A stretch of DNA of 64,000 nucleotides from JANQIO01 sp965229625 (GCA_965229625.1 CBDDJJ010000002.1:930001-994000), one strand, 5' to 3'. Numbered from the stretch's first letter, positions 26,624 through 36,607 are shown. Numbers and translations: made by a program. The notes: a model not told the origin generated them from the letters alone.

Positions 26624-28000
26624 TTAGCCATGGTCCAGGCGTCGGTAGACATTGGCGCCACTAGAGAGATACTCCTCTCCGTCAGGTCCGCGAGACAGGA
26701 AAGTCTTGCGTGCCAGTGACGTCGTGAGGAAACCTGCGGGGGGGTAGAACAGGAGGCCGGCGCCCGAGGTGTAGAATTCATTGCGCCCACAGGGTGTGAT
26801 GGGATACTTCATGATGGCCGAGCGGTGTATGGGATTACCCGTGACGGGCAACACGCTGACGCTGGATTCACCGCCTTCCACTTCCAGCTCCAGGCGCAGG
26901 TGGCTATCCTGGTAGGCGCCTGCCATTCCCGCTATTTCGTCGACCTGCACCGGCGACAGGTCCTCCGCCGTGGTCTCCCAGATACCGACGCATTCCCGGA
27001 AGATGGCGCCCACCACATCTTCGTAGACCGGGAGTCCGACCTGCGCATTGACGAGCAGGGCAACGCAGAGTTTCGCATCTGGCATGACCCTGAGAAATGC
27101 CTTGGTCCCGGCGGTGGATCCGTCGTGGCCGACAACTTTCTGACCGGCCCAGTCAAAGACCATCCACCCGTGGCCCCAGCCTAGAAGCCCTGCCGGGACC
27201 AGCGCCGGCATCTGCACCGCCCAGGCCGATCTGCTGGTCGCTTCGCTCAGCCCCGTGGCGTTGAGATAGCTTTCAGCCAGTGAGACCAGATCCGAGGCAG
27301 TCCCCGCCATCGAAGAGCCGGCGGGACCATGACCAGGCAAGGCAAACGGTTCCGGCACTGGCGTCCAGTTCGCCGCGTCCGGCGTCAAGACGTGGCCCAC
27401 AGCGGTGCTGTGCCTGAGTGCCTCCTGCGGACGCGTGACAATACTATGCAGACCGAACGCTGGTACAAACTCCTCTTGAATCGCCCTGTGCCAGGGCTTG
27501 GAATACTGGAGTTCAATGAGCCGGCCCAGCAGGACGTAGCCCATATTGCAATAGGACAGCAACTCCCCCGGGCGGTGGTACAAGGGCAGCTCATTCAAGA
27601 ATGCCACCTGGGCGGCAATAGCATCATCATTGCTACCGGTATCCTTGAAAACTGACCCGACCAGGCCCGAGGAATGGGTCAGGAGTTGCTCGACGGTAAT
27701 CTCGCGCGCCTCTTCCTGCTGCGGCGTAAAACCCTCGACAAAAGCTGACACCGGGTCATCCAGGCGGACACGGCCTTCCTCCAGGAGTCTCAGCAGAGCC
27801 GTGGCAGTGGCCACCTTGGTGACGGATCCGTACATGAAACGCGAATCAACCGTCGCCGGAACGCCAGTTAGTGTGTTGATAACCCCCGCCGCCGCCTCGT
27901 AGCGTCGACCGCCCAGGGAAACCGAAACAACGGCACCCGGCAATCCGTGCCGCGCCAGGCTGCCGGCCAATAGCTGCTGGAGTTGCTCCAGTACGGCCAT
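26624..28000 (-). CDS. Serine hydrolase, class C beta-lactamase/esterase family
   Basis: A 458-residue penicillin-binding-protein-fold hydrolase. The nucleophile motif SxxK is S59-V-T-K62 in MYGSVTKVATA, the YxN motif is YCN near residue 148, and the third motif appears as HDGSTAGT. A further C-terminal domain of about 120 residues follows. No signal peptide is seen, arguing for a cytoplasmic esterase, amidase or D-aminopeptidase rather than a beta-lactamase. It is 4 bases from the dehydratase gene, so the two are co-translated. Confidence 0.83.
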   Translation of the reverse strand: MAVLEQLQQLLAGSLARHGLPGAVVSVSLGGRRYEAAAGVINTLTGVPATVDSRFMYGSVTKVATATALLRLLEEGRVRLDDPVSAFVEGFTPQQEEAREITVEQLLTHSSGLVGSVFKDTGSNDDAIAAQVAFLNELPLYHRPGELLSYCNMGYVLLGRLIELQYSKPWHRAIQEEFVPAFGLHSIVTRPQEALRHSTAVGHVLTPDAANWTPVPEPFALPGHGPAGSSMAGTASDLVSLAESYLNATGLSEATSRSAWAVQMPALVPAGLLGWGHGWMVFDWAGQKVVGHDGSTAGTKAFLRVMPDAKLCVALLVNAQVGLPVYEDVVGAIFRECVGIWETTAEDLSPVQVDEIAGMAGAYQDSHLRLELEVEGGESSVSVLPVTGNPIHRSAIMKYPITPCGRNEFYTSGAGLLFYPPAGFLTTSLARKTFLSRGPDGEEYLSSGANVYRRLDHG

Positions 28001-28004
28001 ACCG

Positions 28005-29012
28005 CTAATTCCAGGACCTCGAACGCAGTTCGGAAAGATCGAGGTTGCCGCCGCTCAAAACGCAGCCCACTTTCTCGGCACCGGAAAGGTCTACCTTGGC
28101 GTGCAAGAGGGCTGCAACCGTCGCAGCGGCTGCGCCCTCGGCGACGAGCTTCAACCGCTCCATAATCCAGACAACAGTATCAAAGATGGCCTGCTCCTCA
28201 ACCAGCACGATCTCGTCGACAAACTCCCGCGCAACACGCAGGGTATAGCTACCGACCCGGCGAACCACCAGCCCGTCGATCATCGGGCCGATAGATTCCA
28301 GCGTGATCGGGCCGGGTCCGCCCGCAGCCAGGCTGCGGTACATTCCCGGAGAGCCCTTGGCCTCAACGCCAATGATCCTGACCTCAGGCTTCACCGCCTT
28401 GATGGCCATGGCACAGCCAGAGATGAGTCCGCCACCGCCAATGGGCACCAGGACAGTGTCCAGTTCCGGGACGTCCTCGATGAACTCAAGACCGACGCAG
28501 CCCTGACCGGCAATAAGGAGCGGATCGTCGAACGGGTGAATATACGTCAGTTGCCGCTGCTCCATTATTTCCAGCGAGCGTGCATACGCCTCATCCCAGT
28601 CGCTGCCGTGCAGTACAACCTCGGCGCCATAAGCCTCGGTGGCCGCTATCTTTGCCTGCTTGGCGAGTTTCGACATGACGACTACTGCCGGAACCCCCCA
28701 GGCACGCGCGGCCCGGGCAACGCCCTGGGCGTGATTCCCAGCGGAGGCGCAAATAAAACCTCTCGCCCGCTGCTCCTCAGACATATTGGCGATGACATTC
28801 ATGGGGCCGCGGACCTTGTAGGAACCCGCCTTCTGGAACAGTTCCGCCTTGAGCACAACCTCCGTGCCGGTCAGCGTGCTCAGTGTCTCAGAGGACAGCA
28901 CCGGGGTTCTGCGAACATGACCGCTGGCGTTTTCCTGGGCTCGCCTGAAATCCTCGAGGCCGAGAAAATCCGCGCTGCCAAAACGCTGCTCAAAATCCTC
29001 AAAAGCCGACAT
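28005..29012 (-). CDS. PLP-dependent threonine/serine dehydratase family protein
   Basis: A 335-residue fold-type II PLP enzyme. PLP-binding Lys66 lies in KAGSYKVRG; SAGNHAQG contacts the substrate, GGGGLISG holds the phosphate, and GCVLSGGNLDL is near the end. It lacks the C-terminal regulatory domain of biosynthetic IlvA, so it is of the catabolic type, deaminating L-Thr/L-Ser or a related hydroxy-amino acid; serine-racemase-like activity is also possible. It lies 14 bases after the TonB receptor gene. Confidence 0.85.
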   Translation of the reverse strand: MSAFEDFEQRFGSADFLGLEDFRRAQENASGHVRRTPVLSSETLSTLTGTEVVLKAELFQKAGSYKVRGPMNVIANMSEEQRARGFICASAGNHAQGVARAARAWGVPAVVVMSKLAKQAKIAATEAYGAEVVLHGSDWDEAYARSLEIMEQRQLTYIHPFDDPLLIAGQGCVGLEFIEDVPELDTVLVPIGGGGLISGCAMAIKAVKPEVRIIGVEAKGSPGMYRSLAAGGPGPITLESIGPMIDGLVVRRVGSYTLRVAREFVDEIVLVEEQAIFDTVVWIMERLKLVAEGAAAATVAALLHAKVDLSGAEKVGCVLSGGNLDLSELRSRSWN

Positions 29013-29026
29013 CTCTATCCCTTTGC

Positions 29027-31231
29027 TCAGAATCGCTTCTGGACGGTAAGCCCAATTGTTCTGGGCTGCAGCCGAATGGCCTGGTTCGGTACGTTGAAAG
29101 TAGGCTGACCGTCGATCACGTTGGTCATGGAATCGTCATCCGTGAGGTTCTTGACGTACAGCGTTACCCCAACATTGCTTGGGTGTTCGTAAACGGCGCT
29201 GAGGTTGATCAGGTGGTAATCACCAAACTCGTTATAGCCGACGTCGGTGAACGCGTTCAGGGCTTCACCCACATACTGGTGATCCACGCGCAGGAAGAGT
29301 TCACCGAGACTACCCAGGCCAGCGGTATATTGCAGTGCTGTAGAGACCGTGAGATCGGGCGTGCCCGGCAGCGGATCGCCTGAACTGGCTCCCACCTCTC
29401 CCCCGGGCTGGGAAACCGTGGGCAAGTCCTCTGTCAGCTCCGCGTCTGTCCAGGCGATCGAGTTGATCAGCTGCAGATTTCTTGTGATCACAAACGAGAT
29501 CTCTGACTCAAGGCCTACGATCTCGGAAGAGCCCGCGTTCCCGGTATACGGCGAGGTGGGGCCGGGCAGACGAACCTGCATGTTATCCCATTCAATAAAG
29601 TACAGGGCCACCGCCGCCTGGAGCCGCTGATCTATGAAGCTGCCCTTGAAGCCCACTTCATAGTTCCACAGCTCATCAGAATCAAATGCCGCCGGCACCG
29701 TGCCCTGCACCGCGTCGAGCGAGGTATTGGACTGGCCGATGCGGTAACCCTTGGCAATCTGAGAATACAGCGTCAGGTTGTCATTGGGCATCCACTGGAG
29801 CGTAAAACGTGGCACCACATCGGTATCGGAGTTGTCACCGGAGATAACCGAGGGAACAAACTCTGTGAACAGGCCGAAAGACCTCTGAGTGGATTCGAAG
29901 TCATTGTCGAAGGCGCGAAACGCGACACCTGCCTCGAACTCACCGCCGAATCCAACCGTCAATTCACCGAATAAAGCCAACTCCTCAATGGTAGCAGTCA
30001 ACTGGGTGTCCAGCAGGTTGTCCAGGCCCAACACTTCCTCCGCCACGGGATTCTGGAACAGGCCACGAATGTCGACATCCCGGTCCGAATAATGCGCGCC
30101 GAGAATATAGTTGATCCTGCCCTCACCGCTGGAGGCAAGGCGGAACTCCTGTACCCAGTTCTCATTATCTGAGTCGAGATCCTGCCAGGTGGGCGTACCC
30201 GGGAAGCCTATCAGCTCGCTGAATCCGTCAGAACCACTGCGAGGCTTGTAGTTGGTGGACAGGTAGGACGTCACGCTGGTCAGGGTCATTTTGCCCACAT
30301 ACCAATCCAGCACGAGAGAGGCCAGCCCGCCGTCACCTTCCCGGGAGTCGGGAGTCAAAACGCTCCACTCGCGGGGGTCGCCTTCCCCGTCCATGAAGGT
30401 CCGGGTGGTGTCGTCGAAATCATCTTCCTGGTAGGCGCCGGACAGCAACACATCAAGGTTCTCACCGAGCCGTGTTGAGAAAGCCCCACGCACTCCCCAT
30501 ACGTCGCCGCTGTTGCCGTCTTCCTTGTCGATCTCGATATTGTCTATCCAGCCGGGAACCTCGCGGGAGTAGGCGACCAGCCGGAGCGCTGAGTCCTCAC
30601 CCAGGGGGGTGTTCACCATACCTTCAACAATGCTGCCCTCCTCGCCGTCCTTTACCGATTCAAACGTCGCCGAGAGAGAAGCACTCACTTGCTGATTATC
30701 TGGCCTGTTGGGCATGATGCGGATTGCGCCGGACAAAGCGCTGGATCCAAACAGCGTACCCTGTGGGCCACGCAGCACTTCGACGCGATTGATATCCGTC
30801 AGGTAGAGATCAAGAGTGCTCAGGGGCACAAACGGATCTACGGTCTGAACTTCATCAAAATAGACCGCAACCGGTGATTGCAGCACCGACGCACCGGTGC
30901 CAGTTGCCACGCCTCGAATACGAAACTGCTTGAAACCATAGAAACCCGAATCCGCCAGAGCCAGGCCAGGCGCCAGCCGGGTAAAATCCTCAAGACCGAA
31001 CGCGGCGATGTTTTCGAGCATGTCGCCTGCAAGTGCCGATACGGCGGCAGGCACATCCTGGATACTCTCGTCGCGCCGCCGCGCCGTGACCAGGATTTCC
31101 GAGATCGTCGTATTGTCCGCTCTCTGAACACCCGCGCCATCATCCGCCTCCTGGGCGAAGCTTGAGATTGGAAGAGCCAACAGGCTCAGCAGGGCACCGG
31201 GCACCAGGTTTTTGGTAGATATTTTTATCAT
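29027..31231 (-). CDS. TonB-dependent outer-membrane receptor
   Basis: A 734-residue receptor. A signal peptide ends near SSFAQ (about residue 27). A TonB-box-like ISEILVTARRRDE is followed by the plug domain (VPAAVSALAGDML, RGPQGTLFGSSALSGAIRI) and a long beta-barrel with terminal Phe in TVQKRF. It imports a substrate too large for porins. The plug wording is that of the large family of non-siderophore receptors common in marine catabolic clusters; its position in the dehalogenase/hydrolase operon suggests the imported compound is the operon's substrate. Confidence 0.93.
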   Translation of the reverse strand: MIKISTKNLVPGALLSLLALPISSFAQEADDGAGVQRADNTTISEILVTARRRDESIQDVPAAVSALAGDMLENIAAFGLEDFTRLAPGLALADSGFYGFKQFRIRGVATGTGASVLQSPVAVYFDEVQTVDPFVPLSTLDLYLTDINRVEVLRGPQGTLFGSSALSGAIRIMPNRPDNQQVSASLSATFESVKDGEEGSIVEGMVNTPLGEDSALRLVAYSREVPGWIDNIEIDKEDGNSGDVWGVRGAFSTRLGENLDVLLSGAYQEDDFDDTTRTFMDGEGDPREWSVLTPDSREGDGGLASLVLDWYVGKMTLTSVTSYLSTNYKPRSGSDGFSELIGFPGTPTWQDLDSDNENWVQEFRLASSGEGRINYILGAHYSDRDVDIRGLFQNPVAEEVLGLDNLLDTQLTATIEELALFGELTVGFGGEFEAGVAFRAFDNDFESTQRSFGLFTEFVPSVISGDNSDTDVVPRFTLQWMPNDNLTLYSQIAKGYRIGQSNTSLDAVQGTVPAAFDSDELWNYEVGFKGSFIDQRLQAAVALYFIEWDNMQVRLPGPTSPYTGNAGSSEIVGLESEISFVITRNLQLINSIAWTDAELTEDLPTVSQPGGEVGASSGDPLPGTPDLTVSTALQYTAGLGSLGELFLRVDHQYVGEALNAFTDVGYNEFGDYHLINLSAVYEHPSNVGVTLYVKNLTDDDSMTNVIDGQPTFNVPNQAIRLQPRTIGLTVQKRF

Positions 31232-31387
31232 TGTGGAACACTCCGTAGATAGACGTAGCCACTCTATTTGCGCAGCCTATGGCGATTTAATAGCTGCTGT
31301 CTTGTCCCTCGCGGCCAGGCATGCCCGATTTGACTGCCACTGCCAAATGTACAAGCAGAATGTGGGCTGCCGGCGCTGCCGGAACTG

Positions 31388-31723
31388 TCATCGCGCGCCC
31401 GGCTCGGCGGAGAAAAACCGCTCGAACTTGTCAGGCTCGCCATGAAAATCCGGCGCGTCCTCCGGGGGATCTTCGCGCTTGGTGATATTCGGCCAAACAT
31501 CGCTGAATACCTCGTTTAGTTCGAGCCAACGCTCGGCTCGCTCATCGGTGTCCGGCAAAATCGCCTCTACCGGGCATTCGCTTTCACATACACCACAGTC
31601 AATGCACTCATCCGGGTGAATCACGAGCATGTTTTCACCCTCGTAGAAGCAATTCACCGGGCAGATCTCTACACAGTCGGTGTACTTGCAGCGAATGCAG
31701 TCCTCAGTTATCACGTAAGTCAT
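31388..31723 (-). CDS. fdxA: 7Fe ferredoxin (FdxA type)
   Basis: A 111-residue ferredoxin with two cysteine clusters, CIRCKYTDCVEICPVNC and CIDCGVCESECP, the pattern of the [3Fe-4S]/[4Fe-4S] FdxA group, and a C-terminal extension. The ATG at 31723 is chosen because AGGAGG lies 9 bases before it and the family begins with TYVITEDCI. It sits 60 bases downstream of the flavin-dependent dehalogenase gene, for which it may be the electron donor. Confidence 0.92.
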   Translation of the reverse strand: MTYVITEDCIRCKYTDCVEICPVNCFYEGENMLVIHPDECIDCGVCESECPVEAILPDTDERAERWLELNEVFSDVWPNITKREDPPEDAPDFHGEPDKFERFFSAEPGAR

Positions 31724-31783
31724 GTCGCGATAGTCCTCCTTTGCTGTGGGATGGATTGGTGTCGGCACAGGAACTGTGCAAGC

Positions 31784-32458
31784 TCAGAAGAAGCTTGAAA
31801 TCTCCGCCAGGGGTTTCTTCTTCTTCGCATAGGCGGGGACAGTCGCATCTTCCGACGCATGGCCTACGACCAGGAGAATGTAAGGGCGCTCACAGCTCGG
31901 CCTGCCAAGTAGTTCGTTGAGAAAACCCATTGGCTTGGGCGTATGCGTCAGCGTCGCGAGACCTGCCGCATGCAACGCACTGATGAGAAAACCTGTGGCG
32001 ATACCCACAGACTCCGGCACGTAGTAGTTCTTGCGCAACTCGCCCTTTTCGTCCGGCGACTGCTTCTGCGCAAAAATGGCGATCAGCCAGGGGGCGACGT
32101 CGAGGAAGGGTTTGTGGGCATCCGTGCCGATCTTTTCAAGATGTTTCAGCCACTCCTCGCCAGCTCTGCCATCGTAGAAAAGGCGCTCTTCATGTTCCGC
32201 CGCTTCTCGAATTTTCGACTTCATGCCGGGGTCACTCACGCAGGCGAAGTGCCAGGGCTGGTGATTTGCGCCACTTGGCGCGGTACCCGCCGCGAGCAGG
32301 CATTGCTCAATGACTTCCCGCGGCACAGGCCGGTCGGAGTATGCCCGCACCGTATGTCGCCGCTGCATCAGCTCGTAGTAGCTGGTAGAGGCCTGCAACA
32401 TATCCTCATCGGAAAGGTCCTGACGATCAGGGAGATTGATTTCCTGATATTCAGCCAT
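31784..32458 (-). CDS. iyd: Iodotyrosine deiodinase homologue (halotyrosine dehalogenase)
   Basis: A 224-residue flavoprotein of the nitroreductase superfamily. FMN contacts are RRHTVRAYSD and APSGANHQPWHF. The three residues that grip the zwitterion of halotyrosine in iodotyrosine deiodinases are present at exact spacing: Glu91, Tyr95 and Lys116 (human Glu157, Tyr161, Lys182). Downstream, TPKPMGFLNELLGRPSCERP and GHASEDATVP also read like IYD. These enzymes reductively remove iodide, bromide or chloride from halotyrosines. It lacks the membrane anchor of animal IYD. It is first in a seven-gene minus-strand operon, divergent from an AraC regulator. A generic nitroreductase is the alternative, made unlikely by the conserved triad. 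Confidence 0.87.
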   Translation of the reverse strand: MAEYQEINLPDRQDLSDEDMLQASTSYYELMQRRHTVRAYSDRPVPREVIEQCLLAAGTAPSGANHQPWHFACVSDPGMKSKIREAAEHEERLFYDGRAGEEWLKHLEKIGTDAHKPFLDVAPWLIAIFAQKQSPDEKGELRKNYYVPESVGIATGFLISALHAAGLATLTHTPKPMGFLNELLGRPSCERPYILLVVGHASEDATVPAYAKKKKPLAEISSFF

Positions 32459-32708
32459 CGTCGACTCCTTGTTTAGTGAAACACTGTGGTTTCAGTCTAA
32501 GGTTCGGACCTCGGGAATAGTTTGCTTTCTCACGCCCCATCAAGCCTGGAGATGCAAAGTCTTCTCATTTTGTGAGGGTGCCGATTCTGCTTTTGGAACA
32601 TCGCCCCGCCAACATGCTGCCAGCGGCTCCTCATGTGCCACTACGCCGTTCATCAGTTGACTTTCAACCAGCCTTGACCAATAGTCTGAGACAAGCTCAC
32701 ATCGCGGA

Positions 32709-33728
32709 ATGGCTATGACGAGGGCGCTATCGCCTGGAGTTTTTCGAGAACTGAGCGCACGCGCGCTGAGCGGGAATGGTAAGCCTGTCCCACATCCCGC
32801 CGGTGATAGCTTCCTCACGGCGCTACCCTGTGGGGGCTTTCGCGTCGATTATCGACCAGAGGTAGCAACGGGGTCTGCCACCTTTCGTCAGCTCGCTCCG
32901 GACTTTGTGCTTGGCCAGTTGGACCTCATTCCCCTGGTTAAATTTGAAGTTAATCTGTCGGCGACTCCTGAATCTTCTGGGTCGCTGATATTCATCGGCT
33001 GCTCGCGATCAGCTCCAACGCCCTGGGCGGAAGACGCAACTCCAGCTTCACTCCAGTCACCACAGACTATCGCCCTGTCCCTGCGCGATCAGCCCAACTG
33101 CCATGTACCCGCATCACGGGTGGGTGACCGTATCCGCGCAGTCACCCTTACAACACTCAGCGATGGTGACCTCGGCGAATTTGAACCCTCTCTGGAAGTC
33201 GTCGAAGGATTCGGTCGACAGCTTGAGCACACGGCGGTGAATCTGAGAGTTGGGGATACTGACAAGGCGATCCTCAAGGCCGCTCGGGAGATACTCTCAA
33301 ACCCATTCTCCGGCAGTATCGAAGAAGCCTACCTGAAGGCAAAAACGCTGGAGATATTGTGTTTGCTATGCAACAGCCTGCAGCAGCTGCACCCCGAACA
33401 TGTTGATTCGGAACTGGTGCGATGTGTATGCGAGTTTATCGACCGGGCCCCATGCGACCCCCTGGAAATCCAGAAAATTGCCGCCGCGGCACAGGTGAGT
33501 AAACGCAGTCTGTTTCGGAAGTTCCGGGCGGAAACAGGAATGACGGTGGGCGAGTACCACCGATCCAGCAGACTGGCACACGCGGCCAAGCTGTTGATTA
33601 CTACCGGCCTGTCCATCACCGATATAGGTGGAGAGGTGGGCTTTTCGGAGACAGCCAGCTTTTCCAGGGCGTTTTCCGTTCACTTTTCCATGACGCCTTC
33701 GGAGTTTCGCAAGGCGGCCCGGGAGTAA
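32709..33728 (+). CDS. AraC-family transcriptional regulator
   Basis: A 339-residue regulator. The C-terminal 100 residues form the AraC double helix-turn-helix (LEIQKIAAAAQVSKRSLFRKF and LSITDIGGEVGFSETASFSRAF). The N-terminal 220 residues are the effector/dimerisation part and match nothing specific. The start is ATG 32709 or 32715. It is divergent from iyd with 250 bases between, so regulation of the iyd operon is the natural guess; no clear operator was found in that gap. Confidence 0.88.
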   Translation: MAMTRALSPGVFRELSARALSGNGKPVPHPAGDSFLTALPCGGFRVDYRPEVATGSATFRQLAPDFVLGQLDLIPLVKFEVNLSATPESSGSLIFIGCSRSAPTPWAEDATPASLQSPQTIALSLRDQPNCHVPASRVGDRIRAVTLTTLSDGDLGEFEPSLEVVEGFGRQLEHTAVNLRVGDTDKAILKAAREILSNPFSGSIEEAYLKAKTLEILCLLCNSLQQLHPEHVDSELVRCVCEFIDRAPCDPLEIQKIAAAAQVSKRSLFRKFRAETGMTVGEYHRSSRLAHAAKLLITTGLSITDIGGEVGFSETASFSRAFSVHFSMTPSEFRKAARE

Positions 33729-33739
33729 GTATCCGGGTC

Positions 33740-35311
33740 TTACGCCTCCTGCCCGGCACTACCCAGCGATTCAACGCACTCAGCGCGTAACTCCCGCTTC
33801 AGCACCTTACCCGCACCCGACATGGGTAGAGGCTGCTGCCGGAACTCGATACTTCGCGGGCACTTGTAGCCCGAAATAAAATTTCGACAGTGCAGCATCA
33901 GTTCATCCTCAGAAACGGCGAAGTCCGGCTTCAACACAACCACAGCATGCACCGACTCCACCCACTTGGGATGCGGCAGGCCAATCACGGCGCACTGCGC
34001 GATTGCAGGATGCTCCATAATCACATTCTCCACCTCCGCAGAGTACACGTTTTCGCCGCCGGTAATGATCATGTCCTTGAGCCTGTCAACGAGGTATAAG
34101 TAGCCGTCCTCGTCAAAGTAGCCGGCGTCTCCGGTCAGCACCCAACCGTCGATGAGCGTCTCCTCTGTAAGCTTCGGCAGGCCCCAGTAGCCAAGCATCA
34201 CATTGCCGCCACGGACCCGGACCTGGCCAATCTCGGAGCGCCCCAGCGGTCGAAGACCTCCGTCAACCACTTCCACCTCACAGTGAGGTGCCGGACGGCC
34301 GGCGGAGCGAAGCCTGGTAGATGATTCATCTGCCAGCTCATGATCTTCGGGCAACAGCACCGTAGCCAGTGGGGAGAGTTCAGTCTGGCCGTAACCCTGC
34401 AGCAGCTCAACTCCGGGGAAACGCTCCTGTGCTTTTCTGATGAGCGATGCCGGCATGGGCGAGGCTCCGTAGCTAATACGTTTCAGCGAGGCCAGGTCGT
34501 GTTGCTCTACGTCCGGGGAAGCCAGAAACATATCGAGCATCGCGGGTACGAACATGGTGTGTGTCACCCGATACCGCTCGATCGCTGCAGCGGCCTCGAT
34601 CGGGGAAAAAGCCGGCAGGAACGCGTGGGTCGCGCCCAGCATACTGCCGCAGGTCAGCATGGCCACATCGCCAAGATGAAACATAGGCGCCTGGTGAAGG
34701 TAGACGTAGTTCTTCATGGCGTAGTTGCCAAAGGCAATACCGCCCAAAGCGCTGATATACATTCCAGCATGGGACAACATGACGCCTTTTGATACCCCAC
34801 TTGTACCGCCGGTATAGAAGATTCCCGCGAGATCGTCTCCAGATCGCAAAGCGTCTTCTATCGCTTCATGATCATCGATCTGTTGCTCGTAGTCATGGAC
34901 TCCTGGTGGCGCAGGTGCGTCGCCAATGTAGACGGCGTTGGTGATAGACGTGGCCGCCTTCCGCAGTGATTCGAACCCAGGCAAGCAACTCTCATCAAAC
35001 ATCAAAAGCTTTGGCGCGGCGTCCTGCAGCGCATGAATTGACTCAGCCTGGCTCCAACGGGTATTGATGGGCACCACCACACACCCCGCCCACCAGATGG
35101 CGTAGTAGATCTCGAGATAGCGGTCGCTGTTCAAGGCGTACACCGCGACCCGGTCACCTGTCGCAAGGCCACTGCTCCGAAAATAGCCCGCCAGGCGTGC
35201 AGCCCTGGACAGCAGTTCTCCCCAGCTACGCGTGCGGCCGGGGAAAACCGTCGCAATATCCTCAGGCCGCTCATAGGCGTTTTTTCGAACTGGCTGAGTC
35301 AGACCTGGCAT
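33740..35311 (-). CDS. AMP-dependent acyl-CoA ligase
   Basis: A 523-residue ANL-superfamily ligase. Seen: P-loop YTGGTSGVSKGV near residue 170, GYGQTELSP, the hinge GYLYLVDRLKDMIITGGENVYSAEVE and the C-terminal catalytic Lys in MSGAGKVLKREL. It activates a carboxylic acid with CoA; the sequence class covers medium/long-chain fatty acids and aromatic acids such as hydroxycinnamates. With two crotonase-fold genes in the island it suggests beta-oxidation-like side-chain degradation. It converges with the AraC gene and is last in its minus-strand series. Confidence 0.9.
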   Translation of the reverse strand: MPGLTQPVRKNAYERPEDIATVFPGRTRSWGELLSRAARLAGYFRSSGLATGDRVAVYALNSDRYLEIYYAIWWAGCVVVPINTRWSQAESIHALQDAAPKLLMFDESCLPGFESLRKAATSITNAVYIGDAPAPPGVHDYEQQIDDHEAIEDALRSGDDLAGIFYTGGTSGVSKGVMLSHAGMYISALGGIAFGNYAMKNYVYLHQAPMFHLGDVAMLTCGSMLGATHAFLPAFSPIEAAAAIERYRVTHTMFVPAMLDMFLASPDVEQHDLASLKRISYGASPMPASLIRKAQERFPGVELLQGYGQTELSPLATVLLPEDHELADESSTRLRSAGRPAPHCEVEVVDGGLRPLGRSEIGQVRVRGGNVMLGYWGLPKLTEETLIDGWVLTGDAGYFDEDGYLYLVDRLKDMIITGGENVYSAEVENVIMEHPAIAQCAVIGLPHPKWVESVHAVVVLKPDFAVSEDELMLHCRNFISGYKCPRSIEFRQQPLPMSGAGKVLKRELRAECVESLGSAGQEA

Positions 35312-35362
35312 CGCTGTGGAAGCTCCCTCCTATGGCGGGTCAGTAAAATTACCGCAAGGCGC

Positions 35363-36607
35363 TCAGGCTGCCAGGCGATTGCTGTGAAAACTCCCGCCCT
35401 TCATGATCGCGGTCAAATTCTTCGCAGGGTCGCTGAGCAAACTGAGATCAACCAGCGGGTCGCCCTCAACCACGAGAAGGTCTGCATAGGCATCGGGTGC
35501 CACCACCCCAAGCTCCCCGGACGCACCAATGATCTCCGCGTTCATGGACGTCGCCTGTACAAGGATTTCGTGCGAAGAGTAGACCTCGCTTCGCAAGCCA
35601 AACTCGATGCACTGATGCCGTTCAAGCTCTCCGATCAGGTCGGTGCCAAACCCTACGCTCACGCCTGCATCCTTCATGTACTGAAGGTGTGCAATTGCCT
35701 TGTCCGTAACCATTTCAAGCTTTGCCAGCGCCTCCGGAGGATAGCCCAGGCTTTCGCCTTCCAATGCCAGGGCGGCGATAACAGCCAGCGTGGGGACGAT
35801 ATAGACACCCTTCTCAGCCGCCAGCGTTGCGGTTTCAGGCTCGATCAGTGTGCCGTGTTCAATACAGTGAACACCGAGCTCCACCGCCCTTCTCAACGCG
35901 TTGTCCGGGTGGATATGCGCAGTGCAATAGGAGCCATGCCGATTGACCTCATCGACGATCGCCAGAATCTCCTCATCGCTGAACTGCAAGGCATGGAGCG
36001 GGTCCGCGGTAGACGAGATACCGCCCGAGCCCGCGAACTTTATAAAGTTTGAACCGTGACGCAGGTTGTCCCTGACCACCTTGCGCACTGCGTCCACACC
36101 ATCGACGACAGCGAACGGCATATTGGTAATTCCGCAACCGCAGGCCAGGATGTCTTCATCATGCGGAGAGTGGTGGTGCGGGTGCCGAAGATCCAGGTGA
36201 CCACCGGTTTGCGAAATCGCCTTACCGCAGTAGTAAAGCCTTGGGCCGACGATGAATCCCCTCTGCAGCGCCAGATACAGGCCGTAGTCAGCACCGCCCG
36301 TATCACGAACCGTAGTGAAGCCACGATTCAACATGTTTCCGAGCATATTGTGCGCCCAGGAGATATACAGCGCGGGAGGCGTGTTAAAAATCTCGGTAGC
36401 GTTTACCGAGAACGCATAGGCATGGATATGCGCGTCAATCATGCCGGGCATGATTGTTCTGCCCGCGCAGTCGTAGACCTCATCGCTATCGCCCGGCGGG
36501 CGCCCGGATACCTCGACGATCCGCTCGCCCTCAATAAAGACATTGGAGCCGGAAATAGGTTTGGCGTTCTTGCCGTCGAAGATGCTGCCATTGCTTAGTA
36601 CAATCAT
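35363..36607 (-). CDS. Amidohydrolase family metal-dependent hydrolase
   Basis: A 414-residue amidohydrolase. Metal ligands H60-x-H62 are in MIDAHIHAY; later histidines occur in TAHIHPDN and CIEHGTLI, and the catalytic Asp in VGFGTDL. The sequence class is that of imidazolonepropionase-like proteins and Xaa-Pro/Xaa-Arg dipeptidases. ATG 36607 is chosen because GGAGAG precedes it and family proteins begin just here; a 28-residue longer frame lacks a ribosome-binding site. No signal peptide, so cytoplasmic. It lies 19 bases after the M19 dipeptidase gene. Confidence 0.87.
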   Translation of the reverse strand: MIVLSNGSIFDGKNAKPISGSNVFIEGERIVEVSGRPPGDSDEVYDCAGRTIMPGMIDAHIHAYAFSVNATEIFNTPPALYISWAHNMLGNMLNRGFTTVRDTGGADYGLYLALQRGFIVGPRLYYCGKAISQTGGHLDLRHPHHHSPHDEDILACGCGITNMPFAVVDGVDAVRKVVRDNLRHGSNFIKFAGSGGISSTADPLHALQFSDEEILAIVDEVNRHGSYCTAHIHPDNALRRAVELGVHCIEHGTLIEPETATLAAEKGVYIVPTLAVIAALALEGESLGYPPEALAKLEMVTDKAIAHLQYMKDAGVSVGFGTDLIGELERHQCIEFGLRSEVYSSHEILVQATSMNAEIIGASGELGVVAPDAYADLLVVEGDPLVDLSLLSDPAKNLTAIMKGGSFHSNRLAA

